Positions 22,953-34,630 of a stretch of DNA of 64,000 nucleotides are shown in pieces. The notes under the pieces were generated by a model that was not told where the DNA came from, made no database searches, and saw only the letters and a list, made by a program, of their open reading frames with translations. This DNA is from Hofstenia miamia. Taxonomy: Eukaryota > Xenacoelomorpha > Acoela. The stretch spans positions 1,835,037 to 1,899,036 of the forward strand of contig SCFE01000043.1 of assembly GCA_004352715.1 (NCBI GenBank), read 5' to 3'. Positions within the stretch are counted from its first letter, which is position 1. The number at the start of each line of letters is the position of its first letter. The position numbers and the translations under genes are program-made.

Positions 22953-23322
22953 CTGGAATAAATTAAAAAATTGACAAAAAACCAATGTTAGTATTATATA
23001 GCAGAAATTTTTACTGTGACAATAACGCATATGACGGATTTTTTGTGATTATGTGACGTTTGATCGTTTGTAATTGCTCTAGGGAAAATATTATCAGATT
23101 TGTTACATTGCTTGAAATAGTGTTATTCGTTATATTTACCACGTGCTAAGATAACTATATATGATCGATTTTTCATTGAGTCTATCAAATTATTTATAAA
23201 ATTGAATTCAATATTTTTCTGCATGCATAGATCTGGTACGCAAGAAGGTTTTCTATTGGCTGTTGTAGATTAATTATGCAAGCTAAATTGGTATGAGTTT
23301 ATTTTTAGTTTTCGATTTTCTA

Positions 23323-23553
23323 ATGATGGATATCAAAGATTCCTCGGTTGCGCCCACCCAGGTTCAAATTGCTACACCAGTGGTTGCTCCAGCAACTGCT
23401 CCAAAAAAAGTTTTAGAAGTTCCTAGTTTTGATAGGCGCAATTGGTTAATTCATAGACATTATGTTCATAAACATTTGGATACATGTAGTCAACTCATTA
23501 AAGTGACGCTTGACGAAACAAATGGAATGTGTGAATATGCTTTACATATTCAA
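23323..23553 (+). CDS. BBS4: BBS4 exon 1
   Basis: Encodes residues 1-77: a Pro/Ala-rich start, then the conserved [18 protein letters not shown] block and MCEYALHIQ. Donor CAA|GTAAGC at 23554, phase 0. Confidence 0.9.
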
Positions 23554-26500
23554 GTAAGCCTTTTTATATTTTAATGTCTTACATACATTTATCATGCTTT
23601 TGTATTTACTAGTTATATGTTTAGATATTTTGTTTTAAATACTATCACCTCTATAAATAAATTATATACAGGGTTTAAAATAAGGTTATAACCAAAAATT
23701 CAGTGATAAATGCAAAATGTGCAATGATAAATGTCACAATGTACAGTAATATAAATAGTCCATGTGCTTGTGTGTCTTGTCTGTGTCTAACATACTTTGC
23801 TCATTAGATTTTAACAGTTACTCGTAAATAGACAGTTCCGCATACAGTTAGATCTTTTTGTTGTTTAACACTGATTTTTAAGTTTGACAATTAATAGTAT
23901 TATTTGCATTTGCATAATTTCAGATGTTACTGCAGTTCTAATTGTTGTGCTATTGTGCCTCGTGTTGCATTTTAGCAGTTGGTATCACACTTCTTTAAAC
24001 CATTACAATCTAGGAAAACTTTAGATGCTTCAGAAATATCTGGAGCTACAAGGACTACAATTTGTAAAAGTAGCAATGAATCAGAAAGCACTGAACAACT
24101 AAGTTCGTCTACCGAATATATTATCACGAAACTGCAAATCCATTTAGTTCGGCTTCAGTAGGCAATACATGCTGCATATCGCAATGCTAGTTCTTGTTAT
24201 ATACTGCGCTGTATTTTGCTTTTGCGCAGTGACTAATTCTCCATATTTTAAACTCTGATTAAATATATGCATTGCATTGCGCATTATAGCAAAATCTTGG
24301 TAATATAAAAACTTCCTTTTAGAGAAAAACTATTATACTGCGTCTAATCTCTCCTGGCACCTCTTCTCGATTTGGAGCATGTCCTGCGGCCACTTTTCTC
24401 CCTGCTATTCGCTTCGCCCCAAGGTTTTCAGTGTACTTCTCCATGTGTGAGAACAGGAAGTGCATTTTTATACTCATGAAACAGCCTGATTTTTGAAAGA
24501 CATCTATCATGTTGCTGAGTCTAGCGTGGTTTGATGCCTTCATGTCTAGTGGTAGATCAATGTCTTCTCCTGGTAAACGAAACATTCGTTTCTGTTGCTT
24601 CTCGCCACAGGTAGTAACTGCTCAGTCATTTTGGAATAGTGCTCTGCTTTGTCTCCACTATGCCACATGCATATAAAGCATGGGTACTTTGTGAACCCAC
24701 ACTGCTGACCAAGTAGAACGTTCACTATCTTGAAGTCGACGCAGATGATCCATTGCTGCTCCTCATATTGGATTTTATCAAACACATACTTCACTGGTAC
24801 ATATTTCTCTTTGAGAGTTGTGGGATTGATGCGAATTAGTTCTTATTGTGGAGGATACACACTTTAAAATGAAGATTCAGCAATCTCTCGGATCGTATTG
24901 AGGAGTGCCGAGGCAACATCTCGCTAGTACACGACGTCTTCCTCCTGGCAAAAGTTGCCCATGTAATCCTAACACCTTCTACAAAATGCGTGCGTTCTCT
25001 CTCTTTGAATCTCAAGACCAACAGCTCGAAGGAAGTATGACAAACTGAGATCCCGAACCAGACCATTAAACTCACATTTTGAAAAAGGTTGCGGAACATC
25101 TTGTGCTTCATACTTCTTTTCTGTATCTCCTCTCTCGTCAGCAGTGGTCGCCGCGTCATCACTGTCACTAAGCTCTCTGAATGCTGGCTTTGAAATTCTT
25201 CTGGTTGGTTTTAATGCTGATTTCATCGAACTTTTCCAGTCATACCTGTCCAATCGTCGTCAGTGTGTCAAAATCAACTCGTCTATCTCTTCTCCTGCGC
25301 TCGTCAAGGGTCTTTGTTTGCTGCTCTCTTTTTCCTCGTTGTTATCAATGACCTCACTCAATCTGTCCTCAACTCATCCTGTCTACTGTACGTCGATGAC
25401 ACTGTGATTTTCAACTACATTGTTCTTTTGCCTCCAATATTACCTCTGACCTTCAGCTTTTGTCTACTTGTTCTTCCGTTTGACTATCTTGATTTTAGCC
25501 CAAACACGACATTTGGTATTTCCTTTTCTGTATCTGCCTCTCCCTGTGAACTTTTCTCCTCATCATACTCATCTTGGAGTTTAACTTGCTGCAAACTTAA
25601 ATTGGTCTGGTCATGTGTCTTTGCATCTCTGCAAAGCTAATTCCTCATTTTTGCCCTCTCTCGCAATGTTCCCTTGAATTCCACGGCTGCTGTGAAATTC
25701 TCTTTGTTCAAGTCCATTCCTTGTGCCATTCTTCCCTATGCTTCTCCCTGTTGGTGGCCTTCTCGTGATTTGTTCCACTTTATGGAACGGTTCAGAAGCG
25801 TACTTTCAAATGGATCTCTCCCTTACCATACCAAGACGCTCTTTTCAAATTCTCCTACTATTGCTCTACTTTCATGCCTGTGATCTCCTGGTCAATCGTT
25901 TGCTCATTCGCAAATATGTCCTTGATACTTTTGATTTCATATAGTTCTCTAATTCCCACTCCACTCGCTATGATGGTGTTATCACGTTCTGTTCGTCGTC
26001 CCAAGAAACATCGCATCCTTCACTTGTTTTCCAATCCACACAAACTAATAAAGAAATTCGTTGACAAAGCATTAACTTCCAACAATATGGTACGTAACCA
26101 AGTAACAACAGATGATCAAACACCAATTTACTGGAAACTATCATACATTGAAGAAAAAAAGGAATTTCTAAAATTAAGAATAAAGAACATAAACAAGAAA
26201 CTTAAAGTAACCAAGATCGCACCAATACTAACATCAAAGAAAACATCAGAATTTTTTAGAAACAAAGATCCTATAAACAAAATGTTGGTTTCTTCCATTG
26301 TGTATAAATATCAATGTGAAAAATGTAACCATTTTTACATCGGAGAAACCAAGCGACATTTTGAAACTAGTATCATAGAACATCTTAGAGGGCATTTAAA
26401 AAGTGAAATATATTTGCATGAACACCAAGTAAACAAAGCAAATTTTGAAATATTACTAAGAACAAANTGTGAAAAATGTAACCATTTTTACATCGGAGAA

Positions 26501-29500
26501 ACCAAGCGACATTTTGAAACTAGTATCATAAGTGAAATATATTTGCATGAACACCAAGTAAACAAAGCAAATTTTGAAATATTACTAAGAACAAAGAACA
26601 CAAAATTAGCTGAAGCCCTATTCATAAAAAATGCAACCAAGAACATGCTATTAAATAGTCAACAAAGTACGATCAATTTACTGAACATATTTTAAGTGTA
26701 TGCATATTTCAACATCATTTAATGTAGTAATTGTAAATTAAATCCCACGCATTTGTACACTGACGATGATTTATAAATCGAAACCGGTTGGAAATATTAA
26801 ATTGAGCACGTTAGTTTATTCATATATATATATAGCCAAGTTGAATATCAGAATAATATTGGTTATTTTAGGGTTTGCTTCATCGTTTGAATGGGAAAAT
26901 TCACGAATCGCTTGAATTGTTTCAAACTTGTTGTTTATTATCGCCTAACAATGTGTCAAATCTCAAGCAAGTAGCTCGATCATATTTCCTTCTTGGTAAG
27001 CACAAAGCAGCAGTGGAAATCTATAACGAAGCTGCAAAAATTTCGGAAAGAGATTGGGAAGTTTCTCATAATCAGGTGCTTTCGTTTCAACGTTAATTAT
27101 TAAATTTATTTTTAGGGAATATGTTACATGTATATGGCAGCTACACAACCAAATTTCTATGAACAAGCTAAAGAATCCTTCAAGCACGCTATTAAATGTG
27201 GTCGACATGAAGTATGCTTTTATGCCAGTGTTTGCTTTTTTACTGGTTTTCATTGTATACGATTGTGTTTATGTTCCTTAAAAATTGGCGGTTAATCGTT
27301 CATGTTTTCTTATTCAAGAATGTTTTCTGGTTTCTTTGTAAATTTTTTCAAATACATTTTTAGACATCGATAAATTGGTAACTGATCAAAAACTGTGTTT
27401 TTGACTACAATACTGTTATTCTATTCATAGTATAAATGATTATCCACTCTTTCTTTATTAATTTACAAAGATATGTTTAATTATAATTCTATTTATGCTT
27501 GTTTCCAATGTTGACAGGTCTAAAGCATGGGGTGTTTAAAACAGTGTTTTAAACGTTTTTGCACTGTTTTTTAATGTATTTTTTCAAATTCTGATAGAAT
27601 TTTATAGAATGTTGCAATACTTACGTTTTGCTTAAGTGCATGAAAAAGAAAAATTTATGTTGATAAGTATCATAATTCCATGTTTGCTATCATATGTGTT
27701 TCAGCAAAATTTATTACCTTATAGTATAGTTTTGTATAAGAGTAAAAAAGATTGTTTTAACATTTTAAAAAGTTTTTTGTAAAAAATGCATTTTTGTCAG
27801 CCTGTTTGCTTCAGCAGTACTTGTAATTGTTAGCAACTGCCTTTTAATTTTCTAGAATATGATGTAGCAAGGGTCACTGTCATGAAAGCTATTTGAAAAA
27901 AACTTATAGTAAATGTTTTTATATTCAAGTTCACTATGCATATTTTGATGTCAGTTGCAATCCGGTATTCCTAGATAAGTTTCGCTATGCTTGCCAAAAT
28001 ATATTTGATGGAAGGTGAGCTTGAATTAGCCGCTGAAACGTACCGCTGTGCCGTGGAAGCCTTTCCAGAGAACGGCGATCTCAGGGCTACTTTAGGTCTC
28101 CTCTATTTACAAAGGGAACAGTACCAAAAAGCTTTTGAACAATTAGGCGCCTGTCTCTCAGGGGATCCAACGCATTCAAAGGCCATTTTAGCTGCTGGCA
28201 GTATAATTCAAAAACACTCGTAAGAATTTTTTCTATTTTCTCTATTATAATATTTATTCAAATGAAGTCACAACTTGTTTGAATTTTATTTATTGCAGGG
28301 ATTTCGATGTGGCCCTCTCGAAATATCGAATTAGTGTTGTCAACTGTCCTGAAAGCGCTCCTCTGTGGAATAACATTGGATTATGCTTTCTTGGTAAAAA
28401 GAAGCTTGTTGCGGCTGTTACCTGCTTAAAAAGAGCTGCATACTTTGCGCCTTTCAATTTTCAGGTAAAATATAGTCTATTTGCTATTCTTATTCAATAG
28501 GTTTTAACAGTGCTCCTGTTAGAGCATACAATTTCTAATTTAAAGATCAAACGTACACAAAATAATCTTATGTTCAAAATTGGAAAATGTCATAGCAGAT
28601 ATTTTTTCCTGATTCATCATGAAATTAATTATGTAATACTTGGATAATTTTAACAGTGCTTACATTAGATGTCGAAATGAAACCGAAACAGCGGTTTCCT
28701 ATGTTTATCCGAAATCGAACCAAACTTTATTTTTGAAAACCGAGGTAGGCGTTTTTTTTAGATTCAATAATTAGAATCAGGTACTTGTCAGTCTGAGACA
28801 TCTTATTACATAGATCCGCGTTGCACCATTACGAAAAAGCTCCAAAATTACATGTTTTAACGCGACTACACTCATTCGTGCAAAAACAAACTCAAATGTA
28901 TATAATAATGCGTTTGTAAGCGATTCATTGTTTAAAAACTGTTTTGTTTAAACATTTTCTGAAAACCGATGCCTAAGTTTCAGGCAAAAACCGAAGTCAA
29001 CCAAGCTCAAAATTTTAAAAACGTGCACCTCTAACTTTCATTTGCCAACGTAGAATTTAGAGGTGCATTCGTAGGATAAAGCAGATCAGTAGTTCAAAAG
29101 CGCATATTATTTTAAATCTTTCACTGTGTTACCTAAGTTTTACATATTTCAATCCTTTCATATAAATGTTTCAAATATTTCTTCATTATTTAGGTTTTGT
29201 ATAATTTGGGTTTAGTGCATTTAACTCTTAAACAATATTCTTCATCTTTTCAATTTCTGAGCGCTGCTGCCAGTGCAAATCCTCATTCAGCCTTAACTTT
29301 TATGCTTATGGGAATGGCTCTGTCAAATCTCGAAGATCTTCGCAACGCAATGTCTGCATTCGAGCAAGCCATGAAGTTGAATGCTGTTGATGAGAGACCT
29401 GAAGTGCCCTTGAATTTTGCAGCCTTTCTATATGATCAGGTTTTTCATCAAATTTGATTTGACAAATACGCATGCATATCAATTTGTAATAATTTTAATA

Positions 29501-32500
29501 AGAATTGAATTCGATCTCGCCACATTTGTCTTAGTTCGCAATGTATTATATTGAAGAATTTTTTAAATATTATATACATCTAATCAAGGAGTTTTTAAAT
29601 TAAGAGCTTATCTGGTTTATGCCATGAGTAGAGTACGTTAAATTTGTAAAACTCTTTATTTCGTTTGATTCTCGTAGAATTTTTTGTGCAAAGACACTGG
29701 TGTAAGTGTAGCTTATACATCACTCTTTATAACATTGTTTTTTGATTTTTTTCTTAATGGTACCTTACACTGTAAATTCCTAAATGTGGCCATTGATTTC
29801 TATAACACTAATTTGATGTGTACATTAGGAATTATAAATATCAACTGCACATTTGTGCCTGCATATCTTGCGAATGGATTTTTTAAAGATTAAAATATTC
29901 TGATAACAATCCCAATCAAGGAACAAAAAATTCATAAAAACCCGATCTGAAGATAATCTTAACCCTCCACAATCTATCAATAACAATAAGTTGCTTGGAA
30001 TATCTTCACTAGTAAAATCGCAATCGTAGATACGCTGCTTGCAAATTTTACATGATTGCAATATAGAAGCAAATATTTTGCTAACTTTCATCTAATGCTT
30101 CGTTAACATATAGAACGTTGTGAGAACAAGCTTCTTTTCATTTGTTCTGAATTAAAAGGGCCTGTAGAACATTAATTGCCTCCAGCTGAATACCCTATGA
30201 CGCAAATTCAAAGTCTAATTAGTTCAATATATAAATCGGTAAAACTGTCAATGATAATGTCGTGTGCTCAACTGACAGTATCATCTTTTTCGATGAAGTG
30301 AAATCTCTCAATGGCTCTATCCACGAGAATACTATCACGATAATAATAAATGAACAGAGCAATCCCTTTCTCCTACAATTAAGGAAAAATAGTCAAATGA
30401 CCATGGCGACGAACGCCTTGTAGATTAGTTCTCTTAACATTACAGACCATTATATGCCCATATCCTTTTAATAATATCTTTTTTCATATTTTTTGTTACC
30501 CCCTTGACTATATATTTTAAAGAATTTCCCTGCCAACCACTTATCCCTGGATACGGACCCTTCTATTTTGTGATTGGAAAAGACTACTGAATTGCAATAA
30601 GAGATTCATCTGCTTGTTATTTACAACGGCCAATGAAGGTCGAATTTTGTAATTTTCTTTCTGAAGCTGTTGAACGTTGTGGCCTCTCGTTATGCACTTG
30701 CAAATTTTTCCATGATTTCAGTCTAAATTTATCAAAATAGGATCGTTATCGTCAACATTATCAATTTATATGCTATGATATTACAGTGCATTTTTTGAAA
30801 TATATTGTGTCGAAATTGGATAAGAAAGGAATCGATCTAGACCAAAAGAGGGCAAAAATGTTTTGTGGAAATGTAAACAAGGCCAGTTCAGCCAATCCGA
30901 AAGGGTTTCTCCTCACATTCCAAGTTTTTAGTAACAAAAGACACTTTTCATTGACTGACAGTGATCAATATGTGAAAAAGGATACATGTTTGCTGTAATC
31001 TTGTTATGTGACTTTTGGAAAATATTACAGTGTGTACTGAGTGCAATGTTTGTACAATGCAGTGCTCTCTAAATTTAAATGCTCAACAAAGATTTTATCA
31101 TGAACCTTCTTTACAATGTGAAGAATGCATGGAAGTTATCACTCTTAGCAATTCCTAATATTCAGACATGAGCAGGATTAAAAGTGGTAGAGAAGTCAAT
31201 GTCGGAATGATTTCACTCGTTAGATCCATTTGTCGTGGATATAGTTGCTTGGAACAATTCAGTATACTCATGAATTCCCGACCTGGTTGTCAAAGCGTGG
31301 ATACAGACAATTAGAAGTGTGAAGAAAGGGTTTATGAACAAAATAAATGAAAAATAACGGCTTTTGATTAGTACATTAGTACATTTCTCAAAATGTGTTT
31401 TTCGCATAAAATCTAAATTTTGATGCACTCTTCTGACGTCATTTTTTGAGATATAATCACGAAGTTTTGTGTGTGTATTCCTGGATATATATATATATAC
31501 TAATGCACGAGTGGAATAGAAATGTCATTACTATTACTAAAACAATTTTTGTGGTGCTACATTTAATATGTCTTGAAATTTGCAAAAATTCTAAAAATAT
31601 TTTTCTTAAATTATATTTACAACTTTTTTTCCACTCCTTTATCATTATGCAAATTTTAGTTGCCCTTCTATCAGTAGTTTTTATGTTACACTGCATGAAA
31701 GAAATATTCATAGTTTGTCCTCTGGCGACCATCTTGGATTTGTTAATTTGCATTAATTTATGCAAAACTAAGAAAAGTATTAATTTAATCTCATTGACCT
31801 GTGATGCATGTTTAGATAATTTTTTCTAAAAAATGACAAAACAGTGTTTATAGCCAATCAAAATTAAAAAGGCACATCTAAGCATAATAATGCAGATCCA
31901 TGCATTATAGAAGAAGTAGTTAAATTACCATTTTTTGGGCAAGTGCTTTATTAAGTGGTTGTCCAAAATTTGTGTTCCATTATCCAATGGATAAAAAATG
32001 CATTAAATATTATTGATTCACATACGTTTTCTATAACATATCATATGTCAGGTAATATTTAAATTTTAGTCATTAATTTGAAATTCTAGCGTACTAGAAG
32101 TTTTTTAAGCACTATATTGACAAAATAATGTAAGCTAGTGAACATTTAAAGTACTAAGTTTAGTTACTTTGCTAAAAACAGTAGTTCAGGCAATGATTTA
32201 TCCTTTCAAATAGGAATTTTCTGTTTCTAAAAGAAAACGTTTGAACTATGAGACGATTTCATGGTTTGTCACATGGGATCCTGAACATGAACAATTATTG
32301 CCCTAAATAGATATCTTTATGTCGAATATCAACTGGTTTAATTTTTATAAATTGATGTTAATTCCTTTCTATTCAGGGAAAATCAAATGAAGCTTCAGTC
32401 AAGTTTGCAGTGTACAATCGTTTGATGACAAAAAGATTGGCAGAAAATGAATCATTCCAATTGGATGACGAATTTAAAAAATTAGCAGACTCTCTAGAAC

Positions 32501-32541
32501 CCATTTTACAAGTTGGTGAACAAATGTCTTCTGAGAAATGA
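23323..32541 (+). CDS. BBS4: BBS4, BBSome TPR subunit (7 coding exons)
   Basis: The spliced product is 450 residues (human about 519) and aligns along its whole length with Bardet-Biedl syndrome protein 4, an all-TPR subunit of the BBSome that sorts membrane proteins in cilia and works with pericentriolar material. Exons: 23323-23553, 26872-27075, 27116-27211, 27975-28219, 28299-28464, 29194-29439, 32377-32541; all introns are GT-AG and phases fit. Diagnostic blocks are [46 protein letters not shown], [30 protein letters not shown] and [19 protein letters not shown]. The tail after the last TPR is shorter than in vertebrates. Start: ATG 23323 or 23326; ATG 23293 would add a hydrophobic stretch unlike the family. 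A poly(A) signal follows at 32609. I see no disabling lesion. Confidence 0.95.
24310..25205 (-). pseudogene. Relic of a dispersed 'GFTKYPCF' protein family
   Basis: Inside BBS4 intron 1, on the opposite strand. Pieces in order: [16 protein letters not shown], then [16 protein letters not shown] (25080-25020), then [18 protein letters not shown] and [12 protein letters not shown] (24760-24660), then [17 protein letters not shown] with ENLGA (24490-24410). From memory, a multicopy family of unknown function with the same blocks in the same order (NDLVRDL, WIICGDLK, GYTKYPCFLC, SLKVHFLHSH, ENLGA) is common in invertebrate genomes and behaves like a transposon-derived protein. Internal parts are missing and frames are shifted, so it is dead. 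Confidence 0.7.
25203..26030 (+). mobile_element. LINE family A fragment in BBS4 intron 1
   Basis: Matches the LINE at 17700-19612 from [14 protein letters not shown] through [16 protein letters not shown] (25390) and the C-terminal region ([17 protein letters not shown]), in the same order and with new frameshifts. It ends near [11 protein letters not shown] at about 26030, short of the 3' tail, where Penelope sequence takes over. In the sense orientation relative to BBS4. Confidence 0.82.
26031..26830 (+). mobile_element. Penelope-like element 3' fragment (GIY-YIG endonuclease)
   Basis: The frame to TAA 26693 has no reverse transcriptase but shows a basic linker and then [18 protein letters not shown] followed by KRHFETS and EHLRGH. 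This is the GIY-YIG endonuclease with the CxxC insert that is typical of Penelope-like elements, acting in target cleavage for retrotransposition. Heavily 5'-truncated. The segment 26315-26466 is repeated after a single N at 26468-26595, minus 24 bases, probably an assembly join of two haplotypes. The non-coding tail carries a hammerhead-like motif and ends near an (AT)n tract at 26822. Confidence 0.85.
26760..26790 (+). ncRNA. Degenerate hammerhead-ribozyme-like motif in Penelope tail
   Basis: CTGACGA (fits the CUGANGA core) is followed by the self-complementary GATTTATAAATC, then GAAAC and the palindrome ACCGGT. Penelope-like elements are known to carry minimal hammerhead ribozymes with very short stem III in their terminal repeats. 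Stem I pairing is poor here, so activity is doubtful. Confidence 0.45.
26872..27075 (+). CDS. BBS4: BBS4 exon 2
   Basis: Acceptor TTTTAG at 26871. Encodes residues 78-145, starting [20 protein letters not shown], with the first complete TPRs. Donor CAG|GTGCTT, phase 0. Confidence 0.93.
27116..27211 (+). CDS. BBS4: BBS4 exon 3
   Basis: 32 codons starting [20 protein letters not shown], after a 40-base intron ending TTTTTAG. Donor GAA|GTATGC, phase 0. Matches the human GVCYIYLKQF region. Confidence 0.88.
27975..28219 (+). CDS. BBS4: BBS4 exon 4
   Basis: Acceptor CCTAG at 27974; starts [20 protein letters not shown] and ends at [10 protein letters not shown], splitting the Ser codon (TC|G). 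Donor GTAAGA. Confidence 0.93.
28299..28464 (+). CDS. BBS4: BBS4 exon 5
   Basis: Acceptor TTGCAG at 28298; starts [19 protein letters not shown] and ends YFAPFNFQ. Donor CAG|GTAAAA. The preceding intron is only 79 bases. Confidence 0.93.
28655..29063. mobile_element. Possible hAT-type MITE remnant in BBS4 intron 5
   Basis: Repeated AACCGAA-type motifs (GAAACCGAAACAGCGG, AAAACCGAGG, AAAACCGATG, AAAACCGAAG) lie on both sides of a non-coding interior. The right part has GTGCACCTCTAA followed by its complement TTAGAGGTGC. This composition is typical of hAT-derived short elements, but the ends and target duplication are not defined. Confidence 0.35.
29194..29439 (+). CDS. BBS4: BBS4 exon 6
   Basis: Acceptor TTTAG at 29193; 82 codons starting [19 protein letters not shown] and ending FAAFLYDQ. 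Donor CAG|GTTTTT, phase 0. Carries the C-terminal TPRs. Confidence 0.93.
29440..32376 (+). other. BBS4 intron 6
   Basis: 2,937 bases without recognisable coding sequence or transposon protein. Short (AT) runs only. Confidence 0.7.
32377..32541 (+). CDS. BBS4: BBS4 exon 7 (terminal)
   Basis: Acceptor TATTCAG at 32376; 54 codons and TGA 32539-32541. Starts [17 protein letters not shown] and ends [12 protein letters not shown], matching the human GEKKNALAQY...LGAALQVGEAL region; the long human Ser/Pro tail is absent. Confidence 0.9.
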   Translation, partial: GKSNEASVKFAVYNRLMTKRLAENESFQLDDEFKKLADSLEPILQVGEQMSSEK

Positions 32542-32608
32542 ATTGTTGAATTTGTTTAGATTTGTATTGTAAATTGTAGTTTTGTATATTTAGTATATTG
32601 TAAATAGT

Positions 32609-32614
32609 AATAAA
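32609..32614 (+). promoter_or_regulatory. Poly(A) signal of BBS4
   Basis: AATAAA 68 bases after the BBS4 stop codon, the only such hexamer in a suitable place. Confidence 0.7.
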
Positions 32615-33330
32615 TGTAAATGTACAGAGAAATCACAACTTTCATAGTTGCGAGAAAGTGATCATATTAAATTAAATTTGTTCATGTTTTGTAAAAAATT
32701 TTTTGATATATTTCACTATAACTACATTAGCAAATTTACTAGTAGAAAGAAGAACAAAACTTTATTCAGAGGTTACGTTAGTAATATATTATATGCTGCT
32801 AGCAACTCTGAAAGCGTCAAGAATGTACAACAAAACACATTACAAAATAAAATATTGCGCTCTTGGGCTATGGCGTTTTAATTTCTGGTTGAATAATATG
32901 GATTATAAAATTTAAAACCCCTCCATTTGAATTCAATTCTTTCTTTTCTAGAAGTATAGAAATATCGTTTGACACTTTTTTTAATATCTTCAATGGTTTC
33001 AGTAACTTTACTTTTCTAGGTAAGTCATTCCAAAGTTTTATAGAGGTATTAATGAATGAGTTTTCATAATTCTTTTTTTCCAAAGAATTGGTTTCATATG
33101 TCGTGTGTGTGTTCAAGTGTGCAATTTTTGTAGGGGGTAATTTTGTTTACCACCCTACATAGTGTTATTCATACATTTATATGAATTCGACATTGAGGAT
33201 TTATGAAGCTTTTAGTCAATGTTTTGTATTCAGTATTATTAACAGAATATTTGTCCGTAGCAAGCTTCATCTACTATTTCAACTCTGTATTAATATTCTT
33301 AAGGAAATTTTCGTTCACCTCTGTATAAAG

Positions 33331-33554
33331 CACATTGCCATAATAAAAATGACTTAAAATTATAGCATTTATCAATTGAATTTTAACTTTTCTAGGTAGC
33401 TGCTGAGATATATTGCTAAGTGCTTTAATTGAAATAGCCATTCTTTTAATGATGATATTAAATTGCTTTTGAAAAGTAAGTAATGAATCAAATGTAATTC
33501 CCAAGTATTTGAAATTGTCCACTTCATCTATTTGGGTATCATTAAAATTTCTTA
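33331..33554. repeat. Exact 224-bp duplicate beside gap (copy 1)
   Basis: Identical, as far as I can read, to 33576-33799, with only 21 N between. Most likely overlapping contig ends that were not merged. Confidence 0.85.
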
Positions 33555-33575
33555 NNNNNNNNNNNNNNNNNNNNN

Positions 33576-33799
33576 CACATTGCCATAATAAAAATGACTT
33601 AAAATTATAGCATTTATCAATTGAATTTTAACTTTTCTAGGTAGCTGCTGAGATATATTGCTAAGTGCTTTAATTGAAATAGCCATTCTTTTAATGATGA
33701 TATTAAATTGCTTTTGAAAAGTAAGTAATGAATCAAATGTAATTCCCAAGTATTTGAAATTGTCCACTTCATCTATTTGGGTATCATTAAAATTTCTTA
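33576..33799. repeat. Exact 224-bp duplicate beside gap (copy 2)
   Basis: See 33331-33554; starts CACATTGCCATAATAAAAAT in both. Confidence 0.85.
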
Positions 33800-34449
33800 T
33801 GCTGAGAACAATTGTTTCAATTAGCTTTTGATTTTATAATACAAAATTTAGTTTTAGTAGGATTAACACGCAATTTTTGTGAGATACTTGAGTAAAATTA
33901 TCCTCAATTATTTTGATTGCATTTTCAATCGATTTATTTGAGCAAAATAGCATTGTGTCATCTGTGGATTGAATAAAATTACATATTGAACTAAATTACA
34001 ATCAATTATCGTATACATGCCGTTTACATATATACTGAAAAGAAGGGGACCTAACACAAATGCATAGTGCAAAATTGACCTACTTTTAAATTCATTTAAT
34101 TTAAATTTGACTAAAGAATTTTTCCGATTATAACAACATTTTGAGCAGCACATTTATTGATTATATTGTGCTTTCTGAAACAAATACTACATGTTATGAT
34201 TTTTACTCTTCCAAAAATTGGCTATAAGTATAAGAAGTATGTCAATGATAGTAATGCAATTACTAGCATGTTTTACTATGAATAGATGGAATATGAATAT
34301 GTAGATAGAAAGACATTGGCAAAATGTAATTAGTTGCACATGTGTTAAGAGTAGCAATGAGATAAATAAGGACAAATAGATAAATTTTTTATGTGAACTT
34401 AAATTTGAGATTAGGGTCATAGTGATTTTTCATTAGTGTGCGGGTTTGA

Positions 34450-34630
34450 AAACATAAATAGATAAGATATTCTTTATTCAGATAAATATTAACAATTAAA
34501 AATTGGTAATTTATCTGAATAGCGTCGTCAAATATACATACATACATACAAAACACATACAATAGGATAAGGCTCTATATACAATAAATCTACCAGGCTA
34601 GGAATATCTTACTATCCGTATTTCAAGAAC
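34450..34630 (-). mobile_element. LINE family B 3' tail fragment
   Basis: The reverse complement of 34450-34512 nearly equals 43301-43362 (AATTGTTAATATTTATC then GAATAAAGA and ATCTTATC), the 3' end of LINE B. A very short 5'-truncated insertion. Confidence 0.55.

Larger units (their letters stand above)
32868..34160 (-). mobile_element. LINE family B copy, RT and C-terminal part
   Basis: On the minus strand: RT block VLGPLLFSIYVNGMYTI with a damaged active site (NLVQYVILF where QYADD occurs in the sister copy), then DNFKYLGITFDSLLTFQKQF, SHFYYGNV, and the terminal SFINTSIKLWNDLPRKV. Several frameshifts. The copy appears longer than it is because 33331-33554 is repeated exactly at 33576-33799 across a 21-N gap. 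It lies just downstream of BBS4. Confidence 0.8.

Noticed and set aside
23293-23322. Upstream ATG for BBS4
   Set aside because: It would add MSLFLVFDFL, a hydrophobic start not found in the family; ATG 23323/23326 fits better.
31446-31829. Hydrophobic 127-codon frame in BBS4 intron 6
   Set aside because: AT-driven composition, starts in (AT)n, no splice or similarity support; likely chance.
33129-33160. Hairpin TGTAGGGGGTAA / TTTACCACCCTACA
   Set aside because: Short and imperfect, inside a LINE relic; could be chance.
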